A DNA stretch of 64,000 nucleotides from Rutpela maculata (Eukaryota; Arthropoda; Insecta; Coleoptera; Cerambycidae), in assembly GCA_936432065.2 (NCBI GenBank), contig OW386286.2, forward strand, positions 262,775,987-262,839,986. The letters are read 5' to 3'. The notes below the pieces were generated by a model, which saw only the letters and a program-made list of their open reading frames with translations, did not search any database and was not told the DNA's origin. This document shows, piece after piece, positions 1 through 11,469 of the stretch. A program made the position numbers and the translations under genes. Every line of letters starts with the position of its first letter. Position 1 is the first letter of the stretch.

Positions 1-811
1 CGACTATTAGAACGGGGCTTTGAGCCTCTGCGATTTCTTGAGTCGAGTCGACTTCTACAACTATCGCAATAAGTGCCAGAAACTGTAGGAATAGTGGAAG
101 GAATTGAAGAAACTTTAGATTCAATAGCAAGTAATTGAGATGTAAAGATTTCTTGTTTGTGTAAGACTTGATTTAACGTGTCTTGAAATGTTGCGATCAA
201 ACTAGATGTAGAAACTGTTGGATTGATGTTACAAATCGAATTCGAGGTAAGGGAAGTCATAGAATTCTGACACGACTCCCATATACGATCGGCAATGTCG
301 ATTAACTCCTTAATTTCAGTTTTTCCCGACGCTGTAATTGCAATGAAGATAGTTTTGGGTAGTCGCCGCTTCCACAACTTGATCGGGAGCTCCTGGCTCA
401 CCACATGGGAACCTCCGACCGTTGATAGCATTGATCGGTAAAAATCTGATGGTTTTTGGTCTCTTATCTGGGAACCAGAGAGTAGGTCCTCCAACCGCTT
501 TTCCTCGCTTGAGGTCAAACGAGAAATTAGTATATTTTTTAAGTTGTCATATAGATCTTTTTCTGGCTGATTAGTGACAACGTCATACACCGTGGTAATA
601 ATTTCAGGGCAATGACATAATCGTATTTTTTACGATCGCTAACAATTCTGTGAATAGAAAATTGCGACTCAATTTGAGTAAACCATATTTCTGGTTTAGA
701 TACCCAGAAAGGTGGTAATTTAATGGTCGCGACGTAATTACCATGAGATGTCCCTGCACCTGATGAAATTTGAATGTCATCTAATAAAATATTATCTGTT
801 GGTGGTGCCAT
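1..811 (-). pseudogene. gag: Ty3/gypsy (CsRn1-like) Gag fragment, copy 1
   Basis: Gag-like structural protein of an LTR retrotransposon. The ATG at 811 opens a frame (to 539) holding KLPPFW, then PEIWFTQIESQF and KKYDYVI, the usual N-terminal pattern of invertebrate Ty3/gypsy Gag. A frameshift near 605-611 moves the reading to a second frame (PEKDLYDNLK, EEKRL, KPSDFYRSML, LWKRRLP, ADRIWESCQNS, then a Cys-x2-Cys near the edge), which stays open to base 1. The same residues recur at 36705-37497, so the family has at least two copies here. With the primer site at 1273-1290 and the LTR at 1291-1520, this is the 5' end of a minus-strand element whose pol would lie left of the window. One frameshift makes it non-functional as read. 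Family call fairly sure; clade rests mainly on the primer site. Confidence 0.8.
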
Positions 812-1272
812 TTTTAAAACAAAGAAATAATAAATCGATGACTAATTGATTGAATGATTAATTGATTGTATATATTATGCTTTTTGCTATGTTTTTGAAT
901 GAGATCTTGAATGAGACTGACATGATTCCCTTTAATAACGAAGAATAAATGATCAATGGCAAAACAATTCACTTACCGAATAAATAAAGTTTTGCCTCTT
1001 CGCCGTCTAGTTTTGATTTAGGAGAATATTGTTCCAAGTCTACGAATCTGAATCTGGACTCATGCGGAATATCAGGTCTAGTTGTAGTTTTAATCTTCCA
1101 GGATTCCAGAGAGATATCTTGCTTGATTCTTTATTTTGTGTTGTCGTTTAACTTTTGCTTTATAATTATTAAGATTTCCTTTTAATTTCGCTGCCTTGTT
1201 GTCCTCGTCGTACTTTAAGTTCCAATTGTTAGAAAAATAATAATGTCTGCATATTTCTTGTACCAAATTCGT

Positions 1273-1290
1273 ATCACGTCGGGGTCACCA
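1273..1290 (-). promoter_or_regulatory. Primer binding site, tRNA-Trp type
   Basis: On the minus strand this reads TGGTGACCCCGACGTGAT, complementary to the 3' end of insect tRNA-Trp including CCA. It lies directly after the LTR and upstream of gag, where minus-strand DNA synthesis is primed. tRNA-Trp priming is characteristic of the CsRn1/Kabuki clade of Ty3/gypsy elements (family knowledge, recalled and not searched). Confidence 0.75.
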
Positions 1291-1520
1291 ATTTATAGCA
1301 GGGTTAAAATTCAATAATAAAATTTTTATATATATATGTATATATTCCAATAAGTTGTTTTTAAATTAACATTTTTAAATAAACATGTTGTTATATTTTT
1401 TGATAAAAATTGTTATTCTAATATATTTTGTTTTTCATTCCCCTCCTTGGTTACTTAAGCTTCTGGTGTGTGACTTATATTTACCCAGCAAGTGAACTAA
1501 TCGCCACATAGGGTGTTATC
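1291..1520 (-). repeat. Diverged 5' LTR of Ty3/gypsy copy 1
   Basis: It abuts the primer site and aligns by eye with the LTR units at 38021-38227 and 38228-38442: the same ATTTATAGCA edge, a TTTTTCAT stretch, and the following CTTCTG. It carries a TA-rich expansion near 1330-1350. The outer boundary is uncertain. Confidence 0.55.
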
Positions 1521-2590
1521 GTCATCCAATCGAGACGTACCAAGAAGCAAATTCAAGATAACTCCCAAAAGCAATTAATGCATGCCTAAATTTCGTATTT
1601 TTCAATAAATTTGCAGATTTGAAAATTTTACAAAATCACTCAAATTGTTCCAAAGCAGTAATTTTCAAACACGATTAGCAAAAAACTAAGTAGTAAAAAA
1701 TAAAATCCATCCGTGATCGTTTAGCTGTAATTCCACACAGTATAAAGAAGCTACAATAACGTTTTTTTACTAATTAAAAAAAAATTGACTAACCATAAAT
1801 TTAGTTTTTTTCTTTTTCAGTTTCAAATGGCCATAAAAGAGACTGTAATTAAAATAATCGAACATAGCTGGTCTCATTTGAAAGGTAATTGAACAAACTT
1901 AATTTAAAAATAGAAATTTGTAACGGCTTGTATGTTTATATGTAAATATGATTGCTCATAACTAATTTGGATAAGTACACCTTCTTAAAAAAAAAAAATG
2001 ACTTTTGCATATTATAAATAATTTTTAAGAAACATTTGACTAATTATTTCCAAAACTACTTATAAGTTTAAATGAATTTTTTTGTCATAACGCAATTTAA
2101 ATGAATAAAACAATTTCAATTCTCATAAAATTGTCCTTTTTAACAAAAAAAAATAGCCATAGCTGGGCCAATTTTTATCTTAGAGCCAAATTGTAGCTTT
2201 CAACATTGTAATGAACACTTTATTTTTATAAAGCTTTAATTTTTGAGTTAATCACGAAAAATGCGTATTGAAACTCGACTTTTAGAAAGAGGTGAAATTG
2301 CATTAAATTTAATAAATCTTAGTCAGCTTTTTATCTAGCCTTTCATAATTTTCAAGTTGTATTTTTTAATAATTTTAGATCAGATTCGTAGTTTTTAAAA
2401 TATTTACAAGAACTGCTTTTAATCTCTTTGGCCCTTCCTAAAAAGTTTAGCAGACAGTCGATTTTGGTTGACTTTAAACAACAGTTATCTATAATAAAAT
2501 TTCAGGTCGCATCGATGGCCAATTCAAATCTAAGTGCAGTCCACTGATATCGAAGGAGCAATATGTTAGTCTGACATACGCTAATACTAA
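1521..2590. other. A+T-rich stretch, no gene seen
   Basis: Only short A/T runs. No open frame, RNA gene or clear repeat boundary recognised. Confidence 0.6.
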
Positions 2591-2604
2591 AGTCACCTCT
2601 AAAA

Positions 2605-2992
2605 TTAACTAGACCGGTGAATACTGGTGACCCTCAAGGGTCTGTATTGGGACCAATACTATTTATATTATATACGAATGACCTTGAGAACTGGACACCA
2701 AACGCATTTTCAGTACTATATGCCGACGACAAATCTTTGTTGGTCTCCGATATATCGGACGATTTATTGACATATGAATGTAATAATGTGATGGATATGG
2801 ATGGACGTGGTATGGTAATAATTCACTTTATTTTTAACAGATATGACAACTGTTATAAGGTTTCATAACAGGCAAAAAGAATGTTCCAAATTAAATATTA
2901 AAATAAATGGTGTCACACTAAAAAGTGAGGAGCAAAATAAGTTTTTAGAAATCACATTTGATGAGTATCTAAACTGGAGGGCGCACTGTGGC
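2605..2992 (+). pseudogene. Non-LTR retrotransposon RT fragment (CR1/jockey-like)
   Basis: Short reverse-transcriptase remnant. The frame from about 2617 reads GDPQGSVLGPILFILYTNDL and then YADDKSLL, the conserved RT block before and including the catalytic Y-A-D-D. After a frameshift near 2840 the sequence continues with FHNRQKECSKLNIKINGV and a KFLEITFDEYLNW block, the usual 'KYLG' region. The 5' part and the rest of the protein are missing; it ends next to repeat X at 3055. It encodes no working enzyme. Clade assignment is by general pattern only. Confidence 0.8.
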
Positions 2993-3054
2993 AACTAAAA
3001 TATCAAAATTAAATAGTTTGTTAATTGTTCACTAATATTAGATGTTATGACACG

Positions 3055-3696
3055 AGAACAATTTTTTAAAAATTTTTATTGTTCAAATAGGCTTAGAATG
3101 TCATGAAACGTCGAGATTTCAAGTTTGAGCGAAACAAATTTTTCTGTCTGTCTGTAACTTTTTTTGTGCGCACGTTTACTCTGGAACCGTTTGAGATATT
3201 GACTTGAAATTTGGTACACATATGTACTTTAACGAGATCAAGAACTAGATTATATTTTAATCTTGTTCCGTCGAAGGGTTGGGGGGTAAATTGGGGTAAA
3301 TTTGAGGTAAATAGGTAAATCAAGCAGGTAAGAATCCATAACATTGGTATTTAGTATATACAAGAGAAGCTAAGGTCTCAAAAAAAAATTTGGCATTAGC
3401 CACCCCCATTACCACCTTCACCCATTATTAAAGGGGATGAAAAAAAATTGTGATTTAGTGTGTATAAGAACCAGAAATCTCAAAATATTTTTTTACTTCA
3501 TCTGCCCCCACTACCAACCTCCATCACCACCCCCATCCCACTACCTATCGTTTTATCTTTTTCTTTGGTAGAGGATTTCAAATATATTATTAAAGTTCCA
3601 TAAACAATTATTTCCACATTCAAAATTTTTTCGTTGTGTGTGACTTGGATAGTAAATCTGGATGTGGAAGTAGTGATTCCTTGGGCAGCGGTTTTT
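3055..3696 (+). repeat. Repeat X copy 1
   Basis: Copy of a dispersed element of about 800 bp found nine times here. It matches the others over the TTGTTCAAATAGGCTTAGAA block, CTGTCTGTCTG, the C-rich CCACCCCCATTACCAC blocks and the terminal GGATGTGGAAGTAGTGATTC plus CTTGGGCAGCGG. The left hairpin end is missing. The small frames inside (for example 3093-3344 minus and 3498-3803 minus) are not genes. Confidence 0.85.
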
Positions 3697-4299
3697 ATAG
3701 AAGACGCCATGCATTGGCTTATCCTTATGAAGCTGCAGAAAGATGTTGTGTTCTGCAGCTTTAATTTAGGCTTTTCGCCGAGCAGGTTCCAACTCGGTGA
3801 CAAAGTCGCGATTTACCTGCTCGACGTCGACGGAGACACCAAGTTCATCGGCTGCTCTCTGTGCTGCCTTAAACAAAAACGCTCCTACCCCTGCATTTTC
3901 ATGGTCTCGGATCATGCAGAGGAGGGGATTCGAACTCCTGATAATCTTACAGGCTCCATCCAGAACCATCCTGTTATGGAGACTCTCCAAACTCAAGAGT
4001 CCACGGCCTCCCCGATGTCGCGGGAGGTATAACCGTGGAACGGACGATTTAGGATGCAAACTCCTATTGAGATGCATCTTCTTGCGGGTTCCTACGTTGA
4101 GTTGACGCAACTCCTCTCGACTCCATTTCACCACTCCAAAGGAGTAGAGAAGGCTCGAAACGGCAAGCATGTTGGTTCTGAAGAGCAGATCTGTCGGAGT
4201 CGGTGCTGATACTTGCCGCGGAGAGCGTTTTTCACTACACTCACTTCTTGGGTGCAGCGTTGCTCGACACCCAAGTAAGTGTACGACTCTCCGGCATCT
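3697..4299 (-). pseudogene. R2/R4-like retrotransposon RT C-terminal part (outer element)
   Basis: Downstream half of a split non-LTR retrotransposon ORF. On the minus strand it reads ESYTYLGVEQ (the RT 'YLG' block), then a shifted frame with SFGVVKWSREELRQLNVGTR, a HPKSSVPRLYLPRHRGGRG block and, near 3715, KPMHGVFYK. This order (YLG, W-x3-EL, HPKS, RGGRG, KPxHG) is that of the R2/R4-type single-ORF elements that carry a restriction-like endonuclease; the endonuclease itself is absent. At 4285-4299 it meets the 15-bp duplication beside the R1-clade insertion, and it resumes at 5942-6119. At least one frameshift near 4130-4170 and a stop at 3766. Clade call is inference from remembered family patterns. 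Confidence 0.75.
4285..4299. repeat. Target-site duplication, left copy
   Basis: GACTCTCCGGCATCT occurs here and again at 5942-5956, exactly bracketing the inner element. The left copy is followed by the T-run (poly-A tail of the minus-strand insert). Confidence 0.9.
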
Positions 4300-5941
4300 T
4301 TTTTTTTTTTTATATGGGGACGTAGGGGAAGCAAGCTACCCACAAGTGGCCCCCCTGACACCTGATCGCCACCCTGGTACTGCTTTCGCATTTCTTCGGG
4401 GTGGTGACTGTTTGCGCCCGGTTGGGCTCCGCCTTTTATGATTGCCATTTCCCTACGTCCCCCATCCTCTGTGAGATTTTCTTGCACATTGTTTCTAGCT
4501 CTTTGCCTCTCTTCTTCTTGTATTTTCCTTTCATCTGATTCTTTATTTTTGAGCACATGCTTTATGTAGTTGTGAATTGTTCGCCATTTTTCGTCATTTG
4601 CCAACATCAGTTCTATGATATTGTCCACCGTTACATTTTCCCCAGTACTTTGGCACATTTCCTCCCTTTGGGTTGTCCATTTCTTGCATACAAAGAACGT
4701 GTGTTCTGGTGAATCCCCGTCTTCGCAATACCAGCATTCCTCCGAATTTCTGAGTCCAAATCTTTTAAGGTAGTTATTAAAACATCCGTGTCCCCCAAGG
4801 AATTGTGTTAGGTAGTAATCTATTTCCCCGTGCTTTCATTCGATCCATTTTCCTATATTTTTATTAGCCTTTTGGTCCATCTGGCTTTTCCAGTATCCGT
4901 TTCCCATCGCCTTTGCCATTCCTGATTTGATTCTTCCTGAATTTGCCTCTTTCCTTCTCTACCTACTTCGTATATTCTACTGCGTTCTTTGATCATCATT
5001 TCTATTGGCTTGATCCCCGTTATAACCTGGATTGCCTCTGTTGATATAGTGCGGTATGCGCTACCGACTCGTATGGCCAATCTCCTCTGCAGGCTCGCAA
5101 GTATGTCCCTATATTTTTTACTCCTCATGGCTCTCTCCCAGATTGGTGCTGCATATAACATAGTTGAGTGTGCCACCGACGCTAGTATCTTGCGGTTGCT
5201 CGCCGACGGTCCTCTGGTGTTTGGCATTAGTTTGCTTAAGGCCATAACAGTTTTTTCCGCTTTTTTGCTCATTTCATTTATATGTATGTTCATGTTGGTG
5301 TTCTTGCCGAAGTGGACGCCTAGGTATTTTAGTTTGTCTTTAGGTTCTATTTTCTTACCACTTAGCTCCAGCGTTATTTTATTCAACTTTCTTCCTCCGT
5401 ACAGGATCAGGACCTCCGTTTTTTCTTGTGCTAGCTGCAGCTGTTTAGCTCTGATTATTTGTTCTATTCTATGTAGGGCTATGTTTGCGTTTGTTATTAG
5501 CAACTCCTCTGTTCGGGCCTCAACTGTTATGGCCGTATCGTCCGCGAAACCAACTACATTTACTCCTTCTGGTTGGCGTGTTTTCAGCACATCATCATAG
5601 TAGATGTTCCACAGTGTGGGGCCCAGAACTGACCCCACACTGTGGGACTCCACTAGTTGCTTTCATACGGTGTTTTCCCACCAGGATCCATCTGTCCTCT
5701 AGATAGCTACATATTATTCTTATGAGGTATCTGCTGACCTCCATCTGAGTAAGTGCTTGCACGATTCCCTTCCATGGTGCCGAGTTAAATGCGTTTTTGA
5801 TGTCGATCGTTATTAGTGCTCCATACTTTTTATTTTTAGCGTTCTCTGCTGCGTCCATGACTCGCTTCATGGCGTCTATGGTTGATCTTTTTTTTCTGAA
5901 GCCGTATTGGTTATTTGATAGCTTGCCTTCCACCTCGTCGA
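4300..5941 (-). mobile_element. 5'-truncated R1-clade non-LTR retrotransposon
   Basis: A 1.64-kb minus-strand insertion with a poly-A tail (T-run 4299-4311 on the plus strand) and a perfect 15-bp target duplication. It is truncated at its 5' end inside the reverse-transcriptase domain, as expected for target-primed reverse transcription. It interrupts the coding frame of the R2/R4-like element, so it is the younger of the two. Confidence 0.88.
4310..5941 (-). pseudogene. R1-clade ORF2 C-terminal portion (RT and zinc knuckle)
   Basis: From 5941 it reads NQYGFRKKRSTIDAM, ITIDIKNAFNSAPW and SGVPQ, the RT fingers/palm. The frame then breaks at about 5640 and resumes with SVLGPTLWNIYYDDVL, the catalytic FADDTA block, KLKYLGVHF and the thumb region to 4853. 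Beyond that, another frame carries GHGCFNNYLKRFG and CWYCEDGDSPEHTFFVC, the C-x2-C...H-x4-C motif and EHTF pattern typical of the R1-clade C-terminus. Breaks seen: an extra four bases (TGTG) at the first junction, a one-base loss near 4862 in an A-run, and an in-frame TGA near 4833. Non-functional. Confidence 0.88.
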
Positions 5942-6119
5942 GACTCTCCGGCATCTAGATGATGTAAGATGCTTCCATCTACGAGCTTCGCGTCCTCTCC
6001 GTAGTCCCCGTATCGTCCACTCTTGAGATGGACCAGTGCATATTTGTCCAACCCGAACTCCATACCGACAACCTGCGTGTACTCCTGTATCACCTTAAGG
6101 GACTGGTGTAGGTCCTTTT
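5942..6119 (-). pseudogene. R2/R4-like retrotransposon RT, upstream part (outer element)
   Basis: Minus-strand frame reads DLHQSLKVIQEYTQVVGMEF then GLDKYALVHLKSGR and an HHLDAGE block, the segment just after the catalytic FADD in R2/R4-type RTs (MEFGLDKC-like). It stops at the insertion site and continues at 4299 with ESYTYLG. The 5' side ends abruptly at an ATT-repeat (6121-6143). The right target-duplication copy is 5942-5956. Fragment only. Confidence 0.78.
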
Positions 6120-6120
6120 C

Positions 6121-6145
6121 TCTATTATTATTATTATTATTATTG
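6121..6145. repeat. (ATT)n microsatellite
   Basis: About seven ATT units next to the truncated end of the R2/R4-like fragment. Confidence 0.85.
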
Positions 6146-6175
6146 ATAAATAAAAAGGACGTCTGACAGAAGAAT

Positions 6176-6228
6176 GCGGGGGCGTTCGGTGCGGGGTGGG
6201 ATTAAGAACTTTCCAAACGCCCCCGCAG
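6176..6228. repeat. G+C-rich hairpin
   Basis: GCGGGGGCGTT pairs with AACGCCCCCGC across a loop of about 30 bases. It stands out from the A+T-rich background. Function unknown. Confidence 0.75.
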
Positions 6229-6924
6229 CTAATTGTCTTTTCATTCATCTACAACATCAAGATAATATTATTAGACATTTTTGTCTGGAAAATCATGTAG
6301 ACAAAGTAGCTGATAGCTCTTAGACTATATTGAAATTCTTATTGTTTGCTCCCCAACTCCTCCACTACGAAGTCATTATCGACTAAAATATAGAACTAGT
6401 TACTAGCAGTCGTATATTGTAATTTCAAAGTTCGAGACGCCTTAACTTTCAACACAATACAATCCCATAAAATAGTTTACTGTTAAGTTTTGCAGTGTAT
6501 TTTGCTGATCGTTAATTCATGTACGTGATATTACGTTTGTAACAGATTGTTTTATACTTAGACTATGCCCGCCTGCCTCGCTTAATTATACTTTTGATTA
6601 GCTTGGTTAGTTTCATCTTAGAGAAGTAGACGGGTTTCAAGGGAATAATCTTAAAATTTCATTTAAAGCGCAGAACAGCACAAGTGTCACCGTTTCCGAT
6701 GGCAATTATGCCACACACAGCGCTCAAAGAGGCAGACTCGTGGATATTATGAAATGTAGTAGCGATACAGGAATGTGTATGTCTGCATTTGTAATTAGAG
6801 CAGAAGAAAACATTTTACTTTCTTATACAGCTTCTTAATTGTTATGACCACGTTTTCTAGTCTGAAAGTTCCTGTTGAATTTGTACTTCCCTCGCTTACT
6901 GATGAAAAGTATTTAATCTTATGT

Positions 6925-7178
6925 GATATTACTAGTGCTTAGAATTTTGTTGGTAAATTTTTTGCCAGAGCATAGTTACCTAGTAATATTAAGAGTATAC
7001 ATTGACAGTCTATTATCTGATTAAATCCCGAATCACTTTAGTGCGAGGCGTTTAATCTTTGATAACAAATTGTCCAATTTACATTATTACTATATTGGCA
7101 ACTTAGCTCAAAAAAAGTTTATAAAGAAAATTTAAAGTTAAAAAAATCACAAAAGGTTTTGAAAATAAGGAGTATTTT
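6925..7178. repeat. Fold-back repeat Y, copy 1 (diverged)
   Basis: Matches 40391-40630 and 53448-53675: ATTACTAGTGCTTAGAATTT at one side, a central ATTAAATCCCG / TTTAATCTTTGATAA inverted pair, and GGCAACTTAGCTCAAAAAAA near the other. No coding capacity. Confidence 0.7.
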
Positions 7179-7189
7179 GGGATTATGTT

Positions 7190-9430
7190 TTGCGATTTGA
7201 GCGACTGCATTTCGCATGAGCTATTCTTAAATAAACTTACCCAATACGATTTTGTAAAGGAGAACATTGAATTGATGGATGCTTACCTGATTCTATTTAT
7301 CAACGTTAAGTATGTGGTTTATCGACGTTTAATTTTGTTCAATTTTTCTAAATTATACAGTGAGTTGCCACGGAACAAGTTCGAAATCTTGAAAAATACA
7401 TAATATAGAAAAGATCACAGGCACCTGACTTGATTATAATTACTGTTCACTTTTTACATCATAGTTAAATCGGTGACGTCATTCACATTTTTTTTTAAGA
7501 CCAACCATTGTTTTTTAAAGGTAGGTTCTGTACTGATCATCAAAAGGATTTTTTTATGGAAGTATAAAATTTTTAAGAATCTCGGCACTATAAAGAAATC
7601 GATTCAAGTGGCAATTATTCTATTTAATTGAAATTAAAACAAAGTTTTTATAAAAATGAACTTGTTACAGCAAAGGATCAAAGTTTTGACCATTTATTGA
7701 ATCAAGACGTAAGATAAATTCTTATTGAACGTTTTCGTAATTTGTCCCCTTTCATATATATCTTTTACGTTCCTTTAAATTTTCAAAATTATAAACTTTT
7801 GTTCTTAAGTAATCCTATAGGAAAAATATCTAAATGCATGGGTTAAAGAGAACTTCTTTCAAATGTCACCGGATATCAATAGCCTAAGCTTGGCCTCCAT
7901 TTTTATATGTCAAAATTTATGGTTAGGCAGATCAAGGTTGAATTCATTGGGGAACAAAACAAACGAAGGGGAGTCGTTTCTGAAAAGAACTGTAGGTTCC
8001 TTGGACCAGTCAGCGAGTTTTCAAAAGGGAGTAAAATTGTAACACCCAGAGTTCCTGTTCACGCACTTATTTTTTAAAGATAATGTTTATGTGCTACTAC
8101 TTATATATAATGTTAGTGTCTAGTATAAAATATATTCGAAAATAAATGTTATAACATTTAACTAGATACTTTATTAATAAAAAATGTATCATCTGTCAAA
8201 AGAGAATTAGGGAGATTTACAATAGGACAAGAAATAATACAAATATAATGAATATTTGGCTTTAAATTCACCAGCAGTCATTTATTTACAGTCCTTGATA
8301 ATTTAATTCGTTGGATTGTTTTCTCAATACGAATCCTGCAGGTGCAACAATTTTAGTATTCACTTCACAAGCAATGGAAATATGTTAATATAACACTAAC
8401 CTAAGCTGGTTAAAGTAAATAGGCGAATACTTGATTAGTAGCCTGCAAAAGACAACTTTCCATACAAAGGTAGGTGCAAACAACACATTTTATCCCCGTC
8501 GTTACGTCAATCCTATAGTCCCTCAGCCTAAAGGCAGGGGCGTGGCGCTTAACCGAAATCGCCAATATAGTTACCAGGATAAACATTGTTTCTAGTAAAG
8601 CATACTACATAAAAAACTAGCACTATTTCTTTTATATATTTACCATGCAAGTTAAAAGTAGAATGGTGCGAAGAAGAAAGGGAAGTATAAAGAGCAAATT
8701 GAAAGATAAATTGTACGTTAATTAGTCAACATCACAGAAAATAAACCCCTCATGAAACTACATCAGTAACAAAGAGCTAATGAAGGGCAATATTATGTTC
8801 CATTGTATGCAATTTACCCATTCAGAGATGCAAAATGTCTGTCAGCGAGGAATTCGCCAGGCAAGTGTATGAAATTCTAGTCTGGTGGTGTCTATTATTT
8901 GCGACGAAGTCTTATTATTCAAGCTAATAGAGGCATGCTAGGTGCCAACGTCAGGAAAAGTCAACTCTGTTACGTGCTTCGCCTCGCGTGCCTTTACCAC
9001 GGTGTAATGGGTCTATTTGAATCGAATTTTTTTTATACGTCTATTAGCGACGCTCCTTTGAAATTGCGTTAAATCATGATGTTGATGCCTTTACAAAGTT
9101 AACTTAATTTTCCGTTACGAAACAAGGTTTAATTTATTCTTTGAAGGGATTGCTGTGAAAAATTCAGGAAGCTTGTTAAATTTAATTTCATTTATAGTAT
9201 AGTTTTATAGCAAGAGAATTAAAAAAAAAATCTTAATTAATGTTTTTAAAAAATTTTCATTTCGTAATTGACGAGATTGTGAATTAAAAGGAAGAGAAGT
9301 GGGAGTAGTAGTAGGCTGGCGTCCGAAGAGGAAGAAAAATCTTCATTTCTTAGAAATTGAATTGAACGTTTTTCATCTGATATTAAATTATCTTTTTACA
9401 TTAGCCGGGAAAGGAGGATAACGATGAATT
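7190..9430. other. No gene seen
   Basis: A+T-rich. Short frames (for example 7185-7403) have no recognisable motif. No tRNA or other RNA gene seen. Confidence 0.55.
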
Positions 9431-9438
9431 GAACTGTC

Positions 9439-9495
9439 AATAGTGTCAAGCGACACCAATAGTGTCAAGCGACACCAATAGTGTCAAGCGACACA
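9439..9495. repeat. Three-unit 19-bp hairpin repeat
   Basis: AATAGTGTCAAGCGACACC is repeated three times head to tail. Each unit contains the inverted pair GTGTC...GACAC with a 4-base loop. A fourth degraded unit may follow (GTCATTGAGCGAC). Confidence 0.9.
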
Positions 9496-9499
9496 ATAT

Positions 9500-10750
9500 G
9501 TCATTGAGCGACGTCGATTTGATAAGCCTTTGTAATAGTTATTTATTTACATTACTAGGTGTGAAAATTTACCTTTAGCTGTGAGGTGATTTTTGAATGG
9601 TCGAGGCAAAGCCGAGACCTTTAAAAAAACACCAAACACCTACAAGGTCTTTAGCATCATGTAATATTCTTTCTACTACCGAAAGATTTTATGGGATTTA
9701 ATAATTTAAAACTAATTATTTCATGAAATTATTTGTCGTTCTTAATAGTTTAGGAGGCTGTCTGTGAAAATTGTTTCCATGCCAACGAAACATTTACTAT
9801 CTGTCATCGAGGTTTATGTTAAACATTTTAATACCTGGTGGTTTCAAACCAAAATAAACAAATATATTTGGTGATGATGAAAAAGCCAATAATGCTTGTG
9901 CCTTGCTTTACCCTAAGAAATTCAAATAAAGGTATATGCAAACTTATGAAGCGTTAAAATTTGTTTTTTTTTATTTTTCTGTCCTGGCCACGAAAGCTCT
10001 ACTTTCGTAGCTAGCAACGCCTTAGCAACCAGGTAACTCGTTATCACGCGTGTTGCTAGGGTTGTCATAATTATTTATGTACCAAGGTTCGTGAGTGTAT
10101 TTTACAGGTCGAGAATACAGTGCCAACCGAAGCCCGTAGAGCTGAGGTTTGCAATGTTCGACGTTTTTCGTACTACTAGGAACATTACAATTTTTAGGAA
10201 AATTAATTCAAAATTATTATATTTCAATATTTGCCGAACTTAGACTCTAATTGGAGTGTCATTGTTTTCTGCCATTATTACTGTCAATAAGTTGTCAAAT
10301 TGATAACTTCATAATAATTTCCGCCATTCAAGTTATTTACGTGAGTTTTTGCAATAAAAATATGGATTATGATGAAAATATCGACGTTCAGGAGGCAGCC
10401 AAAAATGCGTGTGCTTCGTTGGTCCAGAATTTCATTATTATTTAACTTCCTTATTACTTTACTTTCTTGCCCTAGAGCATAAAAGTAAATATTGTGCTTT
10501 TTTGCATATAGACTGTAAGTAAGAATTCGATATTAACTGGTATTTATTGATAGTGTTTGAGCAGCTTGCAGCTTGTTCAATTGCAGTTATAGTATCAAAT
10601 CTAGTAATAGCTTTCTGTGTTACAACATAATTTAAACCTTTAGTTTAAACAAACTTTCGTGAATATTAAGGTCATGATTTGGCGGATTAATGATAGAACT
10701 TAGAGATTATTTTGAAAATTTTATAATTCTACATTTATTTTTTCATTATA
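9500..10750. other. No gene seen
   Basis: Nothing convincing. The frame at 10251-10445 lacks any recognisable domain. Confidence 0.5.
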
Positions 10751-11467
10751 CAGGGTGATTTATCACAACATGCGGAAAATAAAATGGTGTACTAGTCTTC
10801 TATGTGGGAAAACCCCTGCAAAATTTTAAACTGATCCGAGGTAATTTAGTATATTTCCTTGCATTAAAACTTGCGAAGATACGCTACTGTTATTGTCTAA
10901 GTCAGTACATAATTCAATGAACTACAACCTAGAATTGATACGTCCTTCAAATAAGAGTTAAGGCAAATCGAATTCGGCCACCACGCAATCGTGACTGTGT
11001 CTCTTTCTATTCTATTACGAACTTAAACGATCGGGTCCGTTGCAGGTACGTAGCAAAAAAGTTTACCGACATACGGTTAGTGTGTTTATTGCCTTCCCGA
11101 CTTCCAGTTGGAGCGTACCGTTAAATTTAAATTGTATTCGTAGATCGATAGCGTTCAATATGCCATTTTGCGCTTAGAACAGTGCATTGAATGTAATGCA
11201 TTAGAATATTTTCTTTGACTTTTCATTACATTTAAGTTTTGTGCTTTGCTGAGTTCTACAAAAATTATTTTAATTTTTGCTATTTTTGTAATGCGATTAA
11301 ATTCAAAAATCACTTCTAACCCCGCCCAAGTCTGATAAAGGGGGAGGGGAAGTGAAGTCATATAGGTAATTTTTTTCGTCATATTTTTTTAATTTCTCAT
11401 TTTTTTAACTCCTTTCGGTGGGGAAAACTTACTGATAAATTTTCCGTATGTTGTGGTAAATCACCCT
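10751..11467. mobile_element. TA-flanked MITE, mariner-like ends
   Basis: Terminal inverted repeats of about 34 bp: the left reads CAGGGTGATTTATCACAACA and the right, reversed, TAGGGTGATTTACCACAACA. It is flanked by TA on both sides (TATA / TATA). Length about 717 bp with no transposase sequence, hence non-autonomous. CAGGGTG ends with TA target sites are usual for Tc1/mariner-type elements. Confidence 0.75.
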
Positions 11468-11469
11468 AT

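Noticed and set aside
3915..3945. GGGGATTCGAACTCCTGAT resembles a reverse tRNA T-arm
   Set aside because: It lies within the R2/R4-like coding frame and no acceptor, anticodon or D arm pairs around it.
3634..4032. 132-codon plus-strand frame
   Set aside because: Spans the X edge and the antisense of the R2/R4-like fragment; no domain.
4989..5600. 203-codon plus-strand frame
   Set aside because: Antisense shadow of the R1-clade RT on the minus strand.
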